Below, one piece after another: positions 11,772 through 24,811 of a stretch of DNA of 64,000 nt. Made by a program: the position numbers and the translations under genes. A model generated the notes under the pieces. The model saw only the letters and a program-made list of their open reading frames with translations. It was not told the origin of the DNA and ran no database searches. The stretch comes from Platynereis dumerilii (taxonomy: Eukaryota; Annelida; Polychaeta; Phyllodocida; Nereididae), in the NCBI GenBank assembly GCA_026936325.1, contig JAPTHN010000043.1, forward strand, positions 2,821,988-2,885,987, read 5' to 3'. The first letter of the stretch is position 1, and each line of letters begins with the position of its first letter.

Positions 11772-13167
11772 ATTACATACATAATCCATGTGTCAATGCA
11801 TTCAGTCACTTTCTTGAAATATGTACTTGTAATATACAAAGTTATGGAACTAAATCTGTGACATCACGGTTCTGAGATAAAGCAAAGTAAAAATTTGAAA
11901 AACACATAGCTATGAAAACGATAATAACATTTTTAATGTCAAGTGGAAGAAAAAAACTTTTCACCAAAAATTTTTACAGGACCTGTGTACTCAAGTTACT
12001 AAACTTACTATAAGCCTACTAAGTAGCCCCTTTATGCAGATGTGTCCAATGTAAACATGGGGCCTCCAAAGTTTAATATTCAGCACATTAAATTAAAAAA
12101 AAAGTTTTTTGTTGTTGAGAGTGAAGTCCATAGTCACCTGCCCTCCTATTAATTATGGTCCCTAATTAACATCAGTGCCCCTAATTAACATCTCTGCAGC
12201 GCCTAACAGTTGCAGATCCCCCTCCTATAGATAAAGGTGGCATTTTAAAGACAATATGTCGGGACCCAGGCCTGCGAATGCCAAAAAATGTTCCCCTTCC
12301 CCCCGACCCGATCTGGATCCGCCATTGCCTGACTGGACCGCTGTCCACTGAATTTTCCAGGGCCGATTTTCTCTCCAAGTCCGCCCCTGCCCCCCCCCCC
12401 CCCCAAAGATCATCTGAATGTCTAACACTGTCTAATGGTCGCCCCTAGAATACAGGCCAGGAGATTTTAGATAGCAAAAATTTCAACTGAAAGTGTGTGA
12501 AAGCTCAAGATGAAAAATTCAAAGTTGTAAACAAATTGAAAAATATCAGAAACAATAAACATCTTAGACCAATTCTTCTAGACATGCTGCAGGCTGTGCT
12601 GATAAACTTGAAGCCACTTCCCCACACTCTCACACAGATTACCAAGCACTAACCTTTTGTGTATCCAATAAAACCTGCGTATCATTTTTCATGTCTTTTG
12701 TAAAGATTGTCTTCGAAAAACTTCTCTGCTGTCAGCTCTGTGAAGATCAACAGTAGAATGAATGAACAATGGAATGATGTAACAAGCACCTGCCCACTGT
12801 GATGTCATCACCAATCACCTTGGAGATGACGTCACACCACCTGCTGGAAATTACAGAAGCAGCAGAAAACAACAAAAACAAAGAGAAAGCAGAAGACAGC
12901 TCTCAATGTCAGTCAAAGCAGGAGAAAAACTTTACTCGAAAGTTAGTAGGCCAGTTCAGAGTTTTAAAGGTGAGTTGTGACTTGCGTGTATTTCAGTTTC
13001 ATCTTTGAAAAGTTCAGGGAAAGAAGTAAACAAATGAAGATTTTATTTGACAATGTTTAAAGATTGGCCTCTGGCAGGCTCTGCTTTGGCATGTCGTCAT
13101 GGTCATGCTGGCTCTGGCAGTTCATGCGAGTGTGATTGTAAAATTTAGGCGATAGTACCGGCAGTAC
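11772..13167. other. Gene-free stretch with decayed repeats
   Basis: C-rich tracts at 12130-12410 include CTGGATCCGCCATTG, which looks like a decayed hAT-type terminus (compare CAGTGGCGGATCCAG at 14129), but I cannot pair it with a second end. The region at 12770-12850 has TGATGTCATCACC and GATGACGTCAC words. No convincing exon. Confidence 0.45.
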
Positions 13168-13436
13168 CATTAGGGGCAGACCAGATGATCTTTGGGGGGG
13201 GGGGGGGCTATGGCGTTTTTGGTGAAAAAAAAGTTTGTTTCCCTTTCGACATTGAAAAAAAAAATTTTGTTGAGCACATGAAAAAAAAAGTGTGCTTCCA
13301 CCTGTAGCTGGGGTACCGTAATGTTAAAATTGCGATAAAAAAGTTTGTCGCCTGCTCACATGCAAAAAAATTTTTCATCGATGCTTCGCGAGCCAAAAAA
13401 AAAAAAGCCATAGGACCCCCCAAGCTATCATCTTAT
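13168..13436. repeat. GACCAGATGAT MITE-like repeat, copy 2
   Basis: The left end CCAGATGATCTTTGGGGG and the right end CCCCCCAAGCTATCATCT are imperfect inverted repeats. The interior is poly-A or poly-T runs separated by the same CACCTGTAGC and TTGCGATAAAAA blocks as the 9.6-kb copy. A third copy begins at about 63920 and runs off the window. Confidence 0.55.
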
Positions 13437-14128
13437 TATAGCTTAACGACACCAGATTTCGAGACATGACAGTTGAATTTGACACTCACCAACCTGCCTG
13501 CCAAGTAATTCAATCAGTCCAGCAAGTTGTTGACATTTTTGCAGACACCACAGAGAATTATACTGCAGGTGAAGCACTTGTCAAATTGCACTTGAAAGCC
13601 CTCCAGTGTACAGGTCGAATTCAACTGACGTGTCGAATCTAAAAGTCGCCATTGGTAATTATTAAACTTCAGAACGTCCTCGACAGGGTGTATGCCAATC
13701 GTTGAAAAGCCTTGATTCCTATTATTCCTCTGTGCTGTTAATAAAACAATTAACAGCTAAATATTTGGCGATTTCTTGCGAAAGTCAACCGGTACTGTAG
13801 AAACATTTATAGTAGGCCTAGATATTCAGAAAAAAAATTACAGTGCTTTCTGCCTGGAATAGCCTGGAATTTTGTTTAAAAACTTCTGCAAACGCCCTGC
13901 CCGGTATATGCCTGTCTGCTGCCCTTGATCCAGGGCGTGAGACCAGGGGAGGATGCAGAAAATTCTGGTGGGGGTCAAATGGGTTATAGCGTCATGGAAC
14001 CCATAGCCCGATATAACGCGACTGCGCCTGGATAGGATGCTCAATAAGAAGGTAGAGGCACTACTGGATAATTCAGGTTGTTGAACCATCATTTTTGTTA
14101 TGCCAGCCCGAGTCTCAATATTGATAGC
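13437..14128. other. Gene-free stretch
   Basis: Unique-looking A+T-rich sequence. I found no exon, RNA gene or bounded element. Confidence 0.4.
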
Positions 14129-14285
14129 CAGTGGCGGATCCAGACTGGGTCTAGGGGAGGCCCGGGCGTTTTTCGGCATTCGAGGGCCCGCGTCGCGGCA
14201 TATTTTCCTATAAATGATACTTTTATCTCAGTGGTCTAGGGGGGGAGGCCGGGCCCCCTAGGCCCCCCCCCTATATGCGCCACTG
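14129..14285. mobile_element. Short hAT-like MITE
   Basis: Ends CAGTGGCGGATCCAG and ATGCGCCACTG form an imperfect inverted repeat around a C/G-rich 157-bp body. The expected 8-bp duplication is not clean (ATTGATAGC left, GATACC right), so the insertion is old or one edge is off by a few bases. Confidence 0.6.
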
Positions 14286-16870
14286 ATACCTGATGCCTTG
14301 GTCTAAGACTCGGAGGGTCAATGTCTAATGTCTCGGAGATTCATGAAGTGCTTTTCCTAGTCCTGACCGAATTTCTATTAGCCAAAACGGCCGATTTTGA
14401 GTGAAATGTGGTAAAATACATGTATATATTTGTGGCTAATTTGCGGCCAAAATATGCAATTTTCATAAGCCACATGGATGATGTGATAGCCACCGCGAAT
14501 GTGGCTAATGGCTAGGAAAAGCACTGATTCATGCGGTCGTAGACTTGGAGGTTTATTCCTCGGTTTAGGTCTCAGATGTCCTGGCCTAGACATTCATCAA
14601 CACTAGAATTTACTAATGAAACTTTTGAAGGGAATCAAATTTCTCAATGACTCACTGTCACTGTTGATCATTATGTGAAGCATTATAATCACTGTTGTCC
14701 AATTTCATGCTTAAAAAATGTAGAATAGGCATATGATGATAATTATGATTCTGGAATCTGGATGCTTCACAGTCAAAACCTATAAATTTTTTCCATGACA
14801 AGTCAATTGTGCATTTTTATTTATATTCTCACATCTGCTCTCCTTTTTTTCAGATTGGCCGACACAAGTGCAGAAGATCTGTTACCAATTTTTCAACAAC
14901 CAGAAAATCCGCTGAATGAAATTATGAATATTATAAGGAGTTTCACAAGCGATCTCTTGCAGCCCTTGCACATCAGTCTTGTCGATGTCTAACGCCACTT
15001 CATGACCATCTCAAATTCTCTTGAAACATTCAATTTTTATAACACTAAACTAGTAGTCTCATTTGTCCTTTCTGCTCTGAAGACTTTTTCAAGGTATCAG
15101 CATGTCTCAATTTTCTTTTTCTGAAACGTGTGCCGAAACTTTTTTTTAATATTTCGTAATTGTGCCGTATTTGCACTGAGCAGTGGTGTTGGAACAGGCA
15201 CCACCCCCCCTGGCTCCATCTTTGCCATAAAAAAATTGTGACATAAAAATTCTGTTTATTTTGGTACTGCATTGTGTAACATTCATACCAGTCTGGATAA
15301 GCTAGATCACCTGGCAGTTTTAAATAAATACATAATTGTTTCTTTTAATCGAGAGTCCAACCCCAAGGGCACATCTATGTTATGACAACCTCGCCATGTT
15401 GGTGAAAATTATGTAGAATTGTAGGCTATGGTAGAAATGATGTTGTCACAATGTTGTGAATAAAATCAAAGATTTGACTTTAGCACTCAATGTTGTGCAA
15501 TGTTTTCACAACATTGTAAAGCAATGTCAAATATATGACATGAGCATGCGACATTTTGGCAACTTCGTAAAAAAAATCTTAACATTGTGTTTTGGCACAT
15601 CATTTCTACCATACATAACATCTCTACGTGAGCAACAAACGAGCGGACCACAAATTATCAAGGTCGTGGTTACCTTGTGTGACCTTTGGGAATATGTCCG
15701 TCACTTTATTGAGGTAAAAAATGAACATTGCCATTGTCTTTAGATTTTGCTGGTCTACTGCAACAGCAGTCCAGCATGAGAACAAAAAATTGAATCAGAG
15801 CTTTCAAATTCCTCAAAATATTATATATTTTCTGTAAGTCTGTTAAGGGCCATATGACACCTGTAGCTGATTAAAATAAGGAGATGAATTATATTAGTAA
15901 AATAAATTGTGAAATATGGAAAATGGTTGCTCTAAATTCAATTTAATTTGCTTGGTGACTCCCATTGTGTGATGAATTTCTAAAATTTTGTCTGGTTAGT
16001 TTGTTACTTCATGCGCATCTTTGTCATCAAGTAAATTCTACCGAATTTTCCTGACAATTTCTGAGTGTCTGAGAACATTTGCAGCAATTGCAGGCAAAAA
16101 GCCATGCAGGCAAAAAGTTTTTTTCCCAAAATGTTTTCCATTTCGCTAATCTTTTTTTTTCATAATAGGAAATGGGTTTTTTTTTCTCCAAGGAAAAAAA
16201 AACTAGTTCCAGGATAAAAAAAAAAATTATTTTAAAAAGGGGGGTCACAGGGGGGCAGGGGGCCAACTGAATTTCAGAGGGGCGCCCCCCCCCGAGGGGC
16301 GCCCCCCCCCCCTTGGCACTGCAGTGATGGCACTGCACACAGTTTATACCCTAGTTTGCCACAATCGGCATTTGACCGCAGTTCTGGTCTATAAAAAGGT
16401 CTTAGCCTATAATGTTATTGTACCAGTATAGCTCTGTAACCTGTATGACTGTTCCATTGCAAATTTGTGTGTCTAAATGATGTAAACATGTTATGCAATG
16501 TTTGCCTAGATGTTTACACTGCATGTAATGCTGCTTGTTATAAATTAACCCATTAAAAATGAATGAATTGAAAATGTCTTTTAGTGTTTTTCTTATGCGC
16601 ATTTTGGAGCTGTTTATAACCGTATTTGGAACTTTTTCATATGGCCAAAATTATATCAGACAAATCCCTCGAAGTGGAGTGGCTACCACAAACTTAGGGT
16701 TTACCTAGATTAGTAGATCTTGTTGGAAAATTGGAGACACTCAGGCCCTATCCCAGTTGTAAATATTTGGAAATAATCATCTGGAGGGTGATGAGAATAC
16801 ATCTTATTCGCTGAGTGGCTGCTATGTTGGTCATACACTCTAAATTCCATGTGTCTTTTAATCATCAATA
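14286..16870. other. Gene-free stretch of 2.6 kb
   Basis: Only short, unsupported frames occur here. G/C homopolymer-rich patches at 15190-15225 and 16230-16320 (repeated GAGGGGCGCCCCCCCCC) look like fragments of MITEs whose partners I cannot identify. A few weak splice-like words are present but no consistent exon. Confidence 0.45.
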
Positions 16871-17166
16871 TCAATTCCATGGGCTGCTCTTAACAAATCG
16901 TGACCATACATGTGGTTTTCACCTTTAAATCACCTGAATTCCATATTTTTCTTTACCTTGTGGTTTTCACCTATAAATCACACAAATTCCATGTTCCTCA
17001 TTACCATGTGGTTTCCACCTGGAAGCTGCAGGGTGAAATTCACCTGTCTGGAAAACGCATGAAATCCACCTTGTTTTGAACCAGGTGATTCCCACCTGGA
17101 AAACGGGTGAAAATCACCAGAAAGAGCAGCCACATGGTTTTCACCCTGTGAACAATTGGCCATGTA
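16871..17166. repeat. Cluster of GTGGTTTTCACCTG half-palindromes
   Basis: ATGGGCTGCTCTT near the left edge is inverted as AAGAGCAGCCACAT near the right edge. In between, the words TGGTTTTCACCT, GGTGAAATTCACC and CACCTGGAAAACGGGTGAAA repeat at least six times in either orientation. The same vocabulary forms the last 250 bp of the adjacent 980-bp unit, so the two blocks share an origin. Confidence 0.6.
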
Positions 17167-18146
17167 TAGTACAAATTTTACCTGAAGACTGCAGATTCAC
17201 AGTAACGCAACAAAAAAGCTGAGGGCATGTTTAAAATGTTGATTTGATTCCTGTCTTGAGCAATCTTGATCTCGTTTTGCCAGGAAAAATATTATTTTTG
17301 AAATCCAGATTTTCAGTAAAATGAGTTTCTGGCAAAATTAATGAATTGCGATAGTAACAGGAATATCCTGAGACTCCAGCGGCTGTTGAATTTTTAAAAA
17401 TTAGCACTATCCCTGCTCCACATGCAGTGACAAACTGTGAATGTCAAGATATATTGTCACTATTTTTATTAATGTAATGTTATCCCAAGTAGCAATTTAG
17501 GCCTCTAGGCCCTGGGCCTAAGTTCTTGTGGTGGCAGTTTGCGTTGTTTGATTTTAGTCACTGATTTGTGCTTATCATGTTTCGTATCATTTGACCTTTA
17601 CATTTCTAATTTCAGAAAGCATATGGTGCGGATCAAACAGGCTGATCGTTAATTGACCAATTCCAGGGTGGAGGAAGCAGACGTGCTCAACAGAAAGAAA
17701 CAAGGAGGAAATTCACCGAAACCTTGCATGATAACTTGAATTTTGTTGTATCTTAACATTAAATGAAATAAACAGATATTACAATACAGCCTGTGTGGTG
17801 CTTTTTATGGTAGGATTACATTGCACTCCCCATGGTAAGGGAGTGTTATAAATAAGAGATAAGTTCTGAATTGACAAATCAACTGAAATGAGAGGCTAAA
17901 TATAGCCAGCATGAGCCTGAATCTCAGAAAAAGGCTCCCATGTGGTTTCCACAAGAAAGTTCCCATGTTATTTCCACAAGAAAGTTCCCAGGTGATTTCC
18001 ACCTGAAAAACGGGTGAAATTCACCTGTTCAGTGCCCCACATGGTTATCACATGGGCTCTTTTTGCCTACTTTCACCTGGTTCTCTGCCAGGTGAAAATC
18101 ACCTGGATTTCAGGTGATTTACACCCTGTGAACATTTCCTAGTGTA
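17167..18146 (+). repeat. 980-bp unit, copy 2 (without palindrome arms)
   Basis: Collinear with 3091-4070 at a constant offset of 14076 with about eight substitutions visible. Here it is not flanked by the palindrome arms, so the unit can exist independently of them. Sequence immediately left (GGCCATGTA) and right (GCTGATAGTACG) differs from the first copy. Confidence 0.85.
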
Positions 18147-20045
18147 GCTGATAGTACGAGACCAGGGGGGTATCCTGTCATGAGGCCTCCACTGGAAGCC
18201 CAGCAAAGTTTTCGGTTCAGGCCTCATAGGTACATGTAGGAAACCATCTTTAAATTAAGAAGTTGCAGTGTGGTCACCACTTTGAATTTGACTTTTCACG
18301 GTACTTACATCATCCTTGGTATATTTTAGAGAGGCCAAAAACTGTTAAGGTGGTGCCGGACAATAATCAGTCTGTGGGAGTCATTTTTCCTTGAGACGAC
18401 GTTCAAAGGGTATACGCCATGAGGAGTCGCCATGCATATTTCGACAGCTCTGTACTGATGCGAGCATTTTATTTCATTATCACAACTTTTCCAAAATTGG
18501 CGAGAGGCATAGTGGATGGCTCAGATTAAAAACCAGGGGGGGGGGGGTTAAGGGCTAACAAGTATGGGCACTCCACCCCGTATGACAACCAGTCAATAAT
18601 AATCAATTTTTCTCCAATGCGACAAGACTACCATCTTACGGAAACTGCGGAACACACTTCTACGCAGTAAATGAATGTCTCCAGACCAAAATTGGTGTGG
18701 TGCTTAGATTTCACTATGTACTCACCAAGTGGCCTGATAAAGGATTTTTCTGTTTACATTTAGCTAATTCTGATATATATGGCAAACAACAAACTTTGTC
18801 ATCTAGCCAATATGCTGTGTTAAAGTATATGAATGTAATACATAAAAAAAATTTGGAACCAATGAGTTAAGTTTTCTTATCTGGGAGATTAGCCAATTGA
18901 TATTAGTAAATTTTAATGCATTTTTTACAAGAATTGCCATATATTTTGAATGCCAAATATTTAATGCTTGTAATTTCACATCAGGATGTCCAATGCATAG
19001 GTAAATACAGCATACTCCTATGCTATATTGTAACTTATAAAATAGGATTTTAGTCCAAAATTTCAGATTTTATTATTAACTAGGCTGCTTCGCATCTAGA
19101 GCAAACGCATCATCCCAAGTCATACCAAGACAAAATGGCCCATAACCTTTGCTAATTCATGAATACTTAATTAACTGACCCAGTTTTGGCCCAGCCAATC
19201 AGGGACTGCTACATCACAGTTTGAAATTGTTGCTTCTGTTTCACGCAGTTACAAATGGAGAAATTGTGTATTGTTGAAAGGTGCTATCACAGTTCCGAAA
19301 ATCTCATTGAATTATGTATTTTCACAGTTCTGAAATGAAACTTTTTGAAAGTTTGCTTGTTTTACACTGTTTTTCTTAGTTGCCAGTAATCCTCTAAGTG
19401 TCCATAATCGGACTAAATCTGCCTGCAAAATGCTTATGACCTAAATCAGCAGCCAATCTTAGAAGAGGTTGGAAATAGCAGAAAGCCCTGTCCATTTTAG
19501 CAGGGCTTGCGTGGGGAGGATGGAGCAAACGATACACACTACACAGTGTTTCGGAATTCATAAAGTTGTTGCATATTCTCAGATCTCTTGTGGTTGATCG
19601 ACTTTATTCAAGGATTTTCGCAAGGCTGATCAGTCCAATTTTATATGAAAACAGAAATATTGACTAAAAAAAAAGGATAAGAATGAAAATAAGCATAGGC
19701 ACAACAATGCAACATTTTATTAATTGGTTAAATTCTACTTGATAACTCAATACCGTACTCTTTGAAGGCTGCAGTTGACAGGCAAGACTGAGAGTTTGAT
19801 TATATGTATAGAATTTGTAACATATTTTGTGTGATATTAATGAATCAATTGACATGCATGCTTGAGTCTAGAGGACAGACAGTATACTTTTTCAAGCCAC
19901 AATATTGTCATGATGAAATTTCAAGAAAGTCATGAATTTATTGAATTACCAATAATTAAATTCTTGAGACATTGAAGTTGATTTTTAAACTTTATTCATT
20001 TAATTTGCTTCAATTTCCAGGACCATTATATATATAAATTAAGGT
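18147..20045. other. Gene-free stretch of 1.9 kb
   Basis: A+T-rich with one poly-G run near 18540. I see no exon, RNA gene or element with defined ends. Confidence 0.45.
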
Positions 20046-20640
20046 CTGTCTACAAGTGGACTGCTCTTGCATTGCCACAGATCAGAACATATGCTGTCTT
20101 GTGTTGCCACCTAGTGACTAGTGTGCTATTCAGCGAGCTCCAGCGAGCGTCCACATACTTTCAACCAGACGAACACACGCAATTTTGTCTGGAAGACACC
20201 GGGGCTGTTTCTGAGTGTGCTGATGGCCTTGTCTACTTCCTTAGAGAATGTGATTGCCGAGTCTGACTCTGGTATACACACTGTAAATTCTGAAATTCTG
20301 AGTTAGCTCAAATGATTGAGTGAGATGGTTGCACAATTTGTTTGAGCCATGATATCTTGCTGTTTTGAGTTATGATAATCTTTATGTTGTTATAACTTGC
20401 AAACAACAAGCTATCTTGGCTCAAAGGAATTGTGCAACCATCTCACTCAATCAATTGAGCTAACTGAAAATTCAAAATTTACAGTGCATCAATGTTGGAT
20501 AGAAATTTTGTGAATGTGCAATGAATTTGGAACTATTTCTTGGGACAGCAATGCTGCAGCATAGGAAATCAACTTTTGTGCCAGGTGGCAGCAGCATGCA
20601 GTTCTCAGTTTCACCAGACTGTATTAAGGTGGAAAGCACT
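20046..20640 (+). repeat. Dispersed repeat R, copy 1 (interrupted)
   Basis: A block of about 390 bp starting TCTGTCTACAAGTGGAC and ending TTTCACCAGACTG, also present at 37902, 42679 and (inverted) 50306. This copy is split by a 208-bp fold-back element. No coding capacity and no obvious terminal repeats. Confidence 0.7.
20279..20486. mobile_element. 208-bp fold-back element in repeat R
   Basis: The ends CACTGTAAATT / AATTTACAGTG continue into an almost end-to-end inverted repeat (GATGGTTGCACAATT against AATTGTGCAACCATC). The uninterrupted R copies at 38.1 and 42.9 kb read GGTATACATCAATG at the same point, giving a direct empty site with a CA dinucleotide duplicated. Confidence 0.85.
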
Positions 20641-22251
20641 CCGAGTTTCCTTTGATGGAACATTTTTTATTTAACAGAAATCCATGGCCAAATTGTTCAT
20701 TTTGAGTCAAAATATACTTGTTTCTCATTAAAAAATACAATGTTATGAAATCAACACCATAGATAGGGGAGACCGGGGTAAGTTGTGACATTTTTGCTTC
20801 TGTGTGATTTTCCAAAAAACCAAAGCTTAATCATGTAATCTGAAAATCAGATATCAAAATATAATACTTTGGCTAGAATCGAGCCAAGTTTCAGGGCAAT
20901 CGAACCATTGGGACGTTCAAGGTAGGCATTTGAAAAAAGTAGGTCAAGTGACACAACTTGACCTGATGCCGGCGTAGTTGTGCCGCATGACAGGGCAAGT
21001 TTCTTCGCTTCATTTATTTCAAAATGAACTTTAATTTCACCTGTGTATTAAGATAGATCATTTGTATCATGTGTTTAGTGCATGGCTGATACGTTACATG
21101 AAACTAATCAAACATTTATCAACCTCTAAACATGAAAATTGAAAATGCTGCAAAAACTAAAATTATTTATTGTTTAGAGGGTGGTATAGTACTTATAACA
21201 CTTTTATGTTCTTCTCAGTGTTAGTTATTTCACACCTTTTTTAGGCTTTGCATGCAAATCAGACCGAAATAGATGAATACAAATTAAACCTTATGCTATA
21301 CCATCTATAGGCACAACTCACTCCCCGTTAAAACGGTACAAGTAAGTAAGTAAGTAAGTAAGTAAAATTTTATTTAAAGTCGGAGGTGACAATATAAAAC
21401 AATAACATAAGCCAACAGGGCTTTTAGCCGACAGCGATAAAACAATTAAATGATGATTATGTACAGATGAAAGATGACGTTTTGCTTATCACATTAATTT
21501 TGATTTTAAACTTATAGGTTATCTTTCAGACATATTATACAGGATCCACATTGACAATTCATCAGGTTTAAATTCATACAAACAAACTGCTTAAACAATT
21601 TGAAAGATTCACAATGTTTCATATGACATGGGATATCATTCCATAAAACAACACCCTGATAAGCTATTGACTTCAGTCCGTATGTGATAGAATTGAACTT
21701 TGGTAGCACCAATTTAAAATCATCACGAAAGGAATATGGGACACTTTGTCTTTCATAAAAATCAGGCTCTACAGGCAGAGCTAGGTTATTAAGAATTTTA
21801 TAGACCTGTTCTACTAAATAAAATTTCCTGTAAACATAAAGCATCTGCTTGTTTGTAGTTTTTAGGAGTTCACTGTAATTAGACGTGTAGTCATTGCAGA
21901 CCAGTCGGAGTGCCCTTTTATTCAGCTTTTCTATTTTCTTATCATTTCTCATTGTAAAGGCATCGTATACCACAGAACAGTAAACAAAATTTGACATAAT
22001 GAATGAGTCATAAATTTTTAACTTACATTGGTAGTTTAAATGTTTGTTCAAACGAAATAGAACATTAATTTGTCGGGCTGCTTTTTTACATATTGTTGAT
22101 ACATGATGGTTAAACGTAAGTTTGTTATCAAGATGGACATCTAAAAGCTTTTAACTACCTTTTCTGATTGAACTGTTTTACCGTCGATCTCGTATTTTAT
22201 TGAAAGGTCCTCTTTACTGAAGCAAATTGCTTGGAATTTAGAGGGATTGGC

Positions 22252-24014
22252 TTACATGAAGTTATTAGTGAACCATGTGGTAGCTACATGTGAGGCAGAT
22301 TCAAGCGTGTTTTTTATGATTTCAGGATTAGCATGCGACAAAGAAAGAGTGTTGTCATCTGCGTAGTTATATACATTACAAAGATCTTGAAGTTTCAAAA
22401 TGAAATCATTTATGAAAATGTTGAACAGGAGTGAGCCGGTTACTGAGCCTTGTGGGACACCTGTTTTAAGAGAGAGCCAGTCACTTTTAGTTGATCCTAT
22501 TTTAACACTTTGCTTTCTGTCGGTCAGGTAACTGTGAATGTAGGAGCAAGAGTTTTCAGAGAAACCATATGGGTGTAATTTTGCTATAAGTAAACCATGT
22601 GGTAAGCAATCAAAGGCTTTAGATAAATCGATTAAGATACAACCAACATGTTCATTATTGTCTATAGCCTTGCGCCAATCTTCAACACATTTCATTAGAA
22701 CATTATTACAACTATAATTTTTACGGTACGCCGCTAAGTTTGTGCTGAGAAATTTATTAATGTGTTCTAATAGTTGTTCACAAATTAAAGTTTCAAAAAT
22801 TTTTGAGGTTGACGTTAGGATGCTTAGTGGTCTGTAATTGGCTTTGTCTAATTGATCAGATTTCTTAAAAAGGGGAGAAACTTCAGCTTTCTTGGTATAT
22901 TCCGGGTACTGTATTTTTGCGATGCTGTTATTTATAATGGGAGTCATTGATATACTAATTTGTTCGGCTCCTAATTTGAGAAACTTAGGAGAAATGTTAT
23001 CAAAACCACTAGCCTTTTTAGATTGAAGATTGATGAGTTTCTTGAGAACCTGATTCGGGCTTACAGTTGTAAAATCAAACCTTGGGGTTATATTATTATC
23101 ATCCGAGGTGTTTGTAACATGCTCCTTAATTGAATTTATGCTGGGATGGTCTTTATAATGTTCTATTAGATTCTGTACATTCATCTTGCTAATGTGTTCC
23201 GGTTCACATGCATCTTGGGTAACATTAGTAAAATATTTGTTAAAATTGTTTGCGACATCGTGAGTGTTGCTTACGAGTGTACCCTCATCATACAGCACTA
23301 TGTTTTGATCACTTGATTTAGATTTGTCAGTTATGAAAGGTTTGACTACTTCCCAAAAATGTTTTCCTTCTCTAGAGTCTGTAAAGTTACATTTATTATC
23401 AAAATATTTTTTAAGTGAAGACTTTTTAATTTTATTGACTAAGTTTCTTTGATTTTTATATTTCAGCCATGACTGTTGAGTTTTCATTTTAAGATATTTA
23501 CGATAGAAGCCAGCTTTAACATTGATTGCTTTTCTAAGCATGTCATTCATATATGGGAGTTGATAACCTTTAATTTGTCTTTGTTTTTGGGGTGCATTTT
23601 GGTTGACGACATCTAAGAGAAGTTTGTTATGAAACCATAATTGATCGTCTACATCTTCAAAAATTTGACAAACATGAAACGGAGTTGATTGTAAATCATC
23701 TGTGAATTTGTTGCTGTCAAAGTTTTTAAATGATCTATAGTTAATGGTTCTTTGAGTCTCTGCCGGGCGCTGTATTTTTATAGCGGCGCTGATATAGTTA
23801 TGAAAATCACTGATTCCTAGGGTGATATTTAGGGACTTGGCAACTGACTTTGAGTTGTTTGATAGTACAACATCTATTAGTGTTGGGTTTATTGTGCTTT
23901 TATAGCAGGTTGGCCCTTTAATAATTTGTTTAAGATCGAAAGTGTCACAGACATCAGACAATGAATGGTTATCCATCATAAAATTCACATTTAGGTCACC
24001 TACAATATATCGAT
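22252..24014 (-). pseudogene. LINE ORF2 fragment: endonuclease end and reverse transcriptase
   Basis: About 585 codons are open from the endonuclease YIVGD motif through the RT palm (YADDNTLSLS) to the WFTNNFM motif. The apparent start codon (MTYEVLHFHH) belongs to the terminal repeat of the element inserted at 24015, not to the LINE; the true frame resumes at 24818 with CNLESTSTYR joined to YIVGD. The enzyme class is an RNA-directed DNA polymerase that copies LINE RNA into nicked DNA. The copy is dead because of the stop, the frame change and the two interruptions. Confidence 0.85.
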
Positions 24015-24811
24015 GGTGAAAGTGCAAAACCTCGTATGTCAAAATTTTGCTATTTTTAGATTTTTGGTGGAATGACTATTTTAATAACCAATACACGTTG
24101 TCAGTTGATTATCTTGCCAGTTTGCTATTTTTGGAAGCTGTAACACACTGGTAACAAAATGATTTCACCAAACCTTGTATGTCGATATGTTTCAAAAAGT
24201 GAAAGTGCAAAACCTTGTAACTCAAATCAGAACTTTAAAGCACATATTGTGGGATATTTCAACTTTTTTTGAATAACAATTACTGTGTTACTTTTTTATG
24301 ACTCCCAGCAAGTTTCCTGATTAAAAAAAATTTACCTCCCTATATTTGTTTTGGTGATGTAGGCTCTTGAAAAAGAGAGTGCACGAAAATTTGAAAAAAT
24401 TGTCATTTTCCTCATTCTTGCCATTGTAGCCACTCAATAAAATTTGTTATTGCAATCTGTCATAGGCAAATTATAATTTTCACTGTATATACATAGATTG
24501 AAAGTATATTCAATGCTGCAAGTTGCTTTAAAGTGTGATAAATGATCGAGTTACAAGGTTTTGCACGAGTAGAAAGTGAAAGTGCAAAACCTTGTAAGTC
24601 GACATTTTCAATCACATCTGATGGTAACATCAATGCAAGGGGTAAACGACCTCTGACAAAAAATTTTCTACAACAGGGTGTCACTTTCTATGTACCTAGT
24701 TGGCCATAACTCACTTATTAATAAACAATACCATAAAAAAAGACACTTGACAGTTTTTTTCAATTTCTGAAAAACAGCTTTTTTTGACATACGAGGTTTT
24801 GCACTTTCACC
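24015..24811. mobile_element. TIR element inserted in the LINE, with internal motif copies
   Basis: A terminal inverted repeat of about 33 bp begins GGTGAAAGTGCAAAACCTCG. It is flanked by ATCGAT on both sides, and removing the element restores the LINE reading frame across the junction. The terminal motif GAAAGTGCAAAACCTTGTAA recurs internally at about 24200 and 24575, and inverted at about 24550. No protein is encoded. The internal copies of the end motif resemble binding-site arrays of non-autonomous elements. Confidence 0.82.

Noticed and set aside
12180-12440. Possible hAT MITE with CTGGATCCGCCATTG
   Set aside because: Only one candidate terminus is visible and flanking duplications are absent.
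22252-24042. Start codon MTYEVLHFHH as the N terminus of a reverse transcriptase protein
   Set aside because: Those residues are encoded by the terminal repeat of the element inserted at 24015; the LINE frame continues beyond it at 24818.
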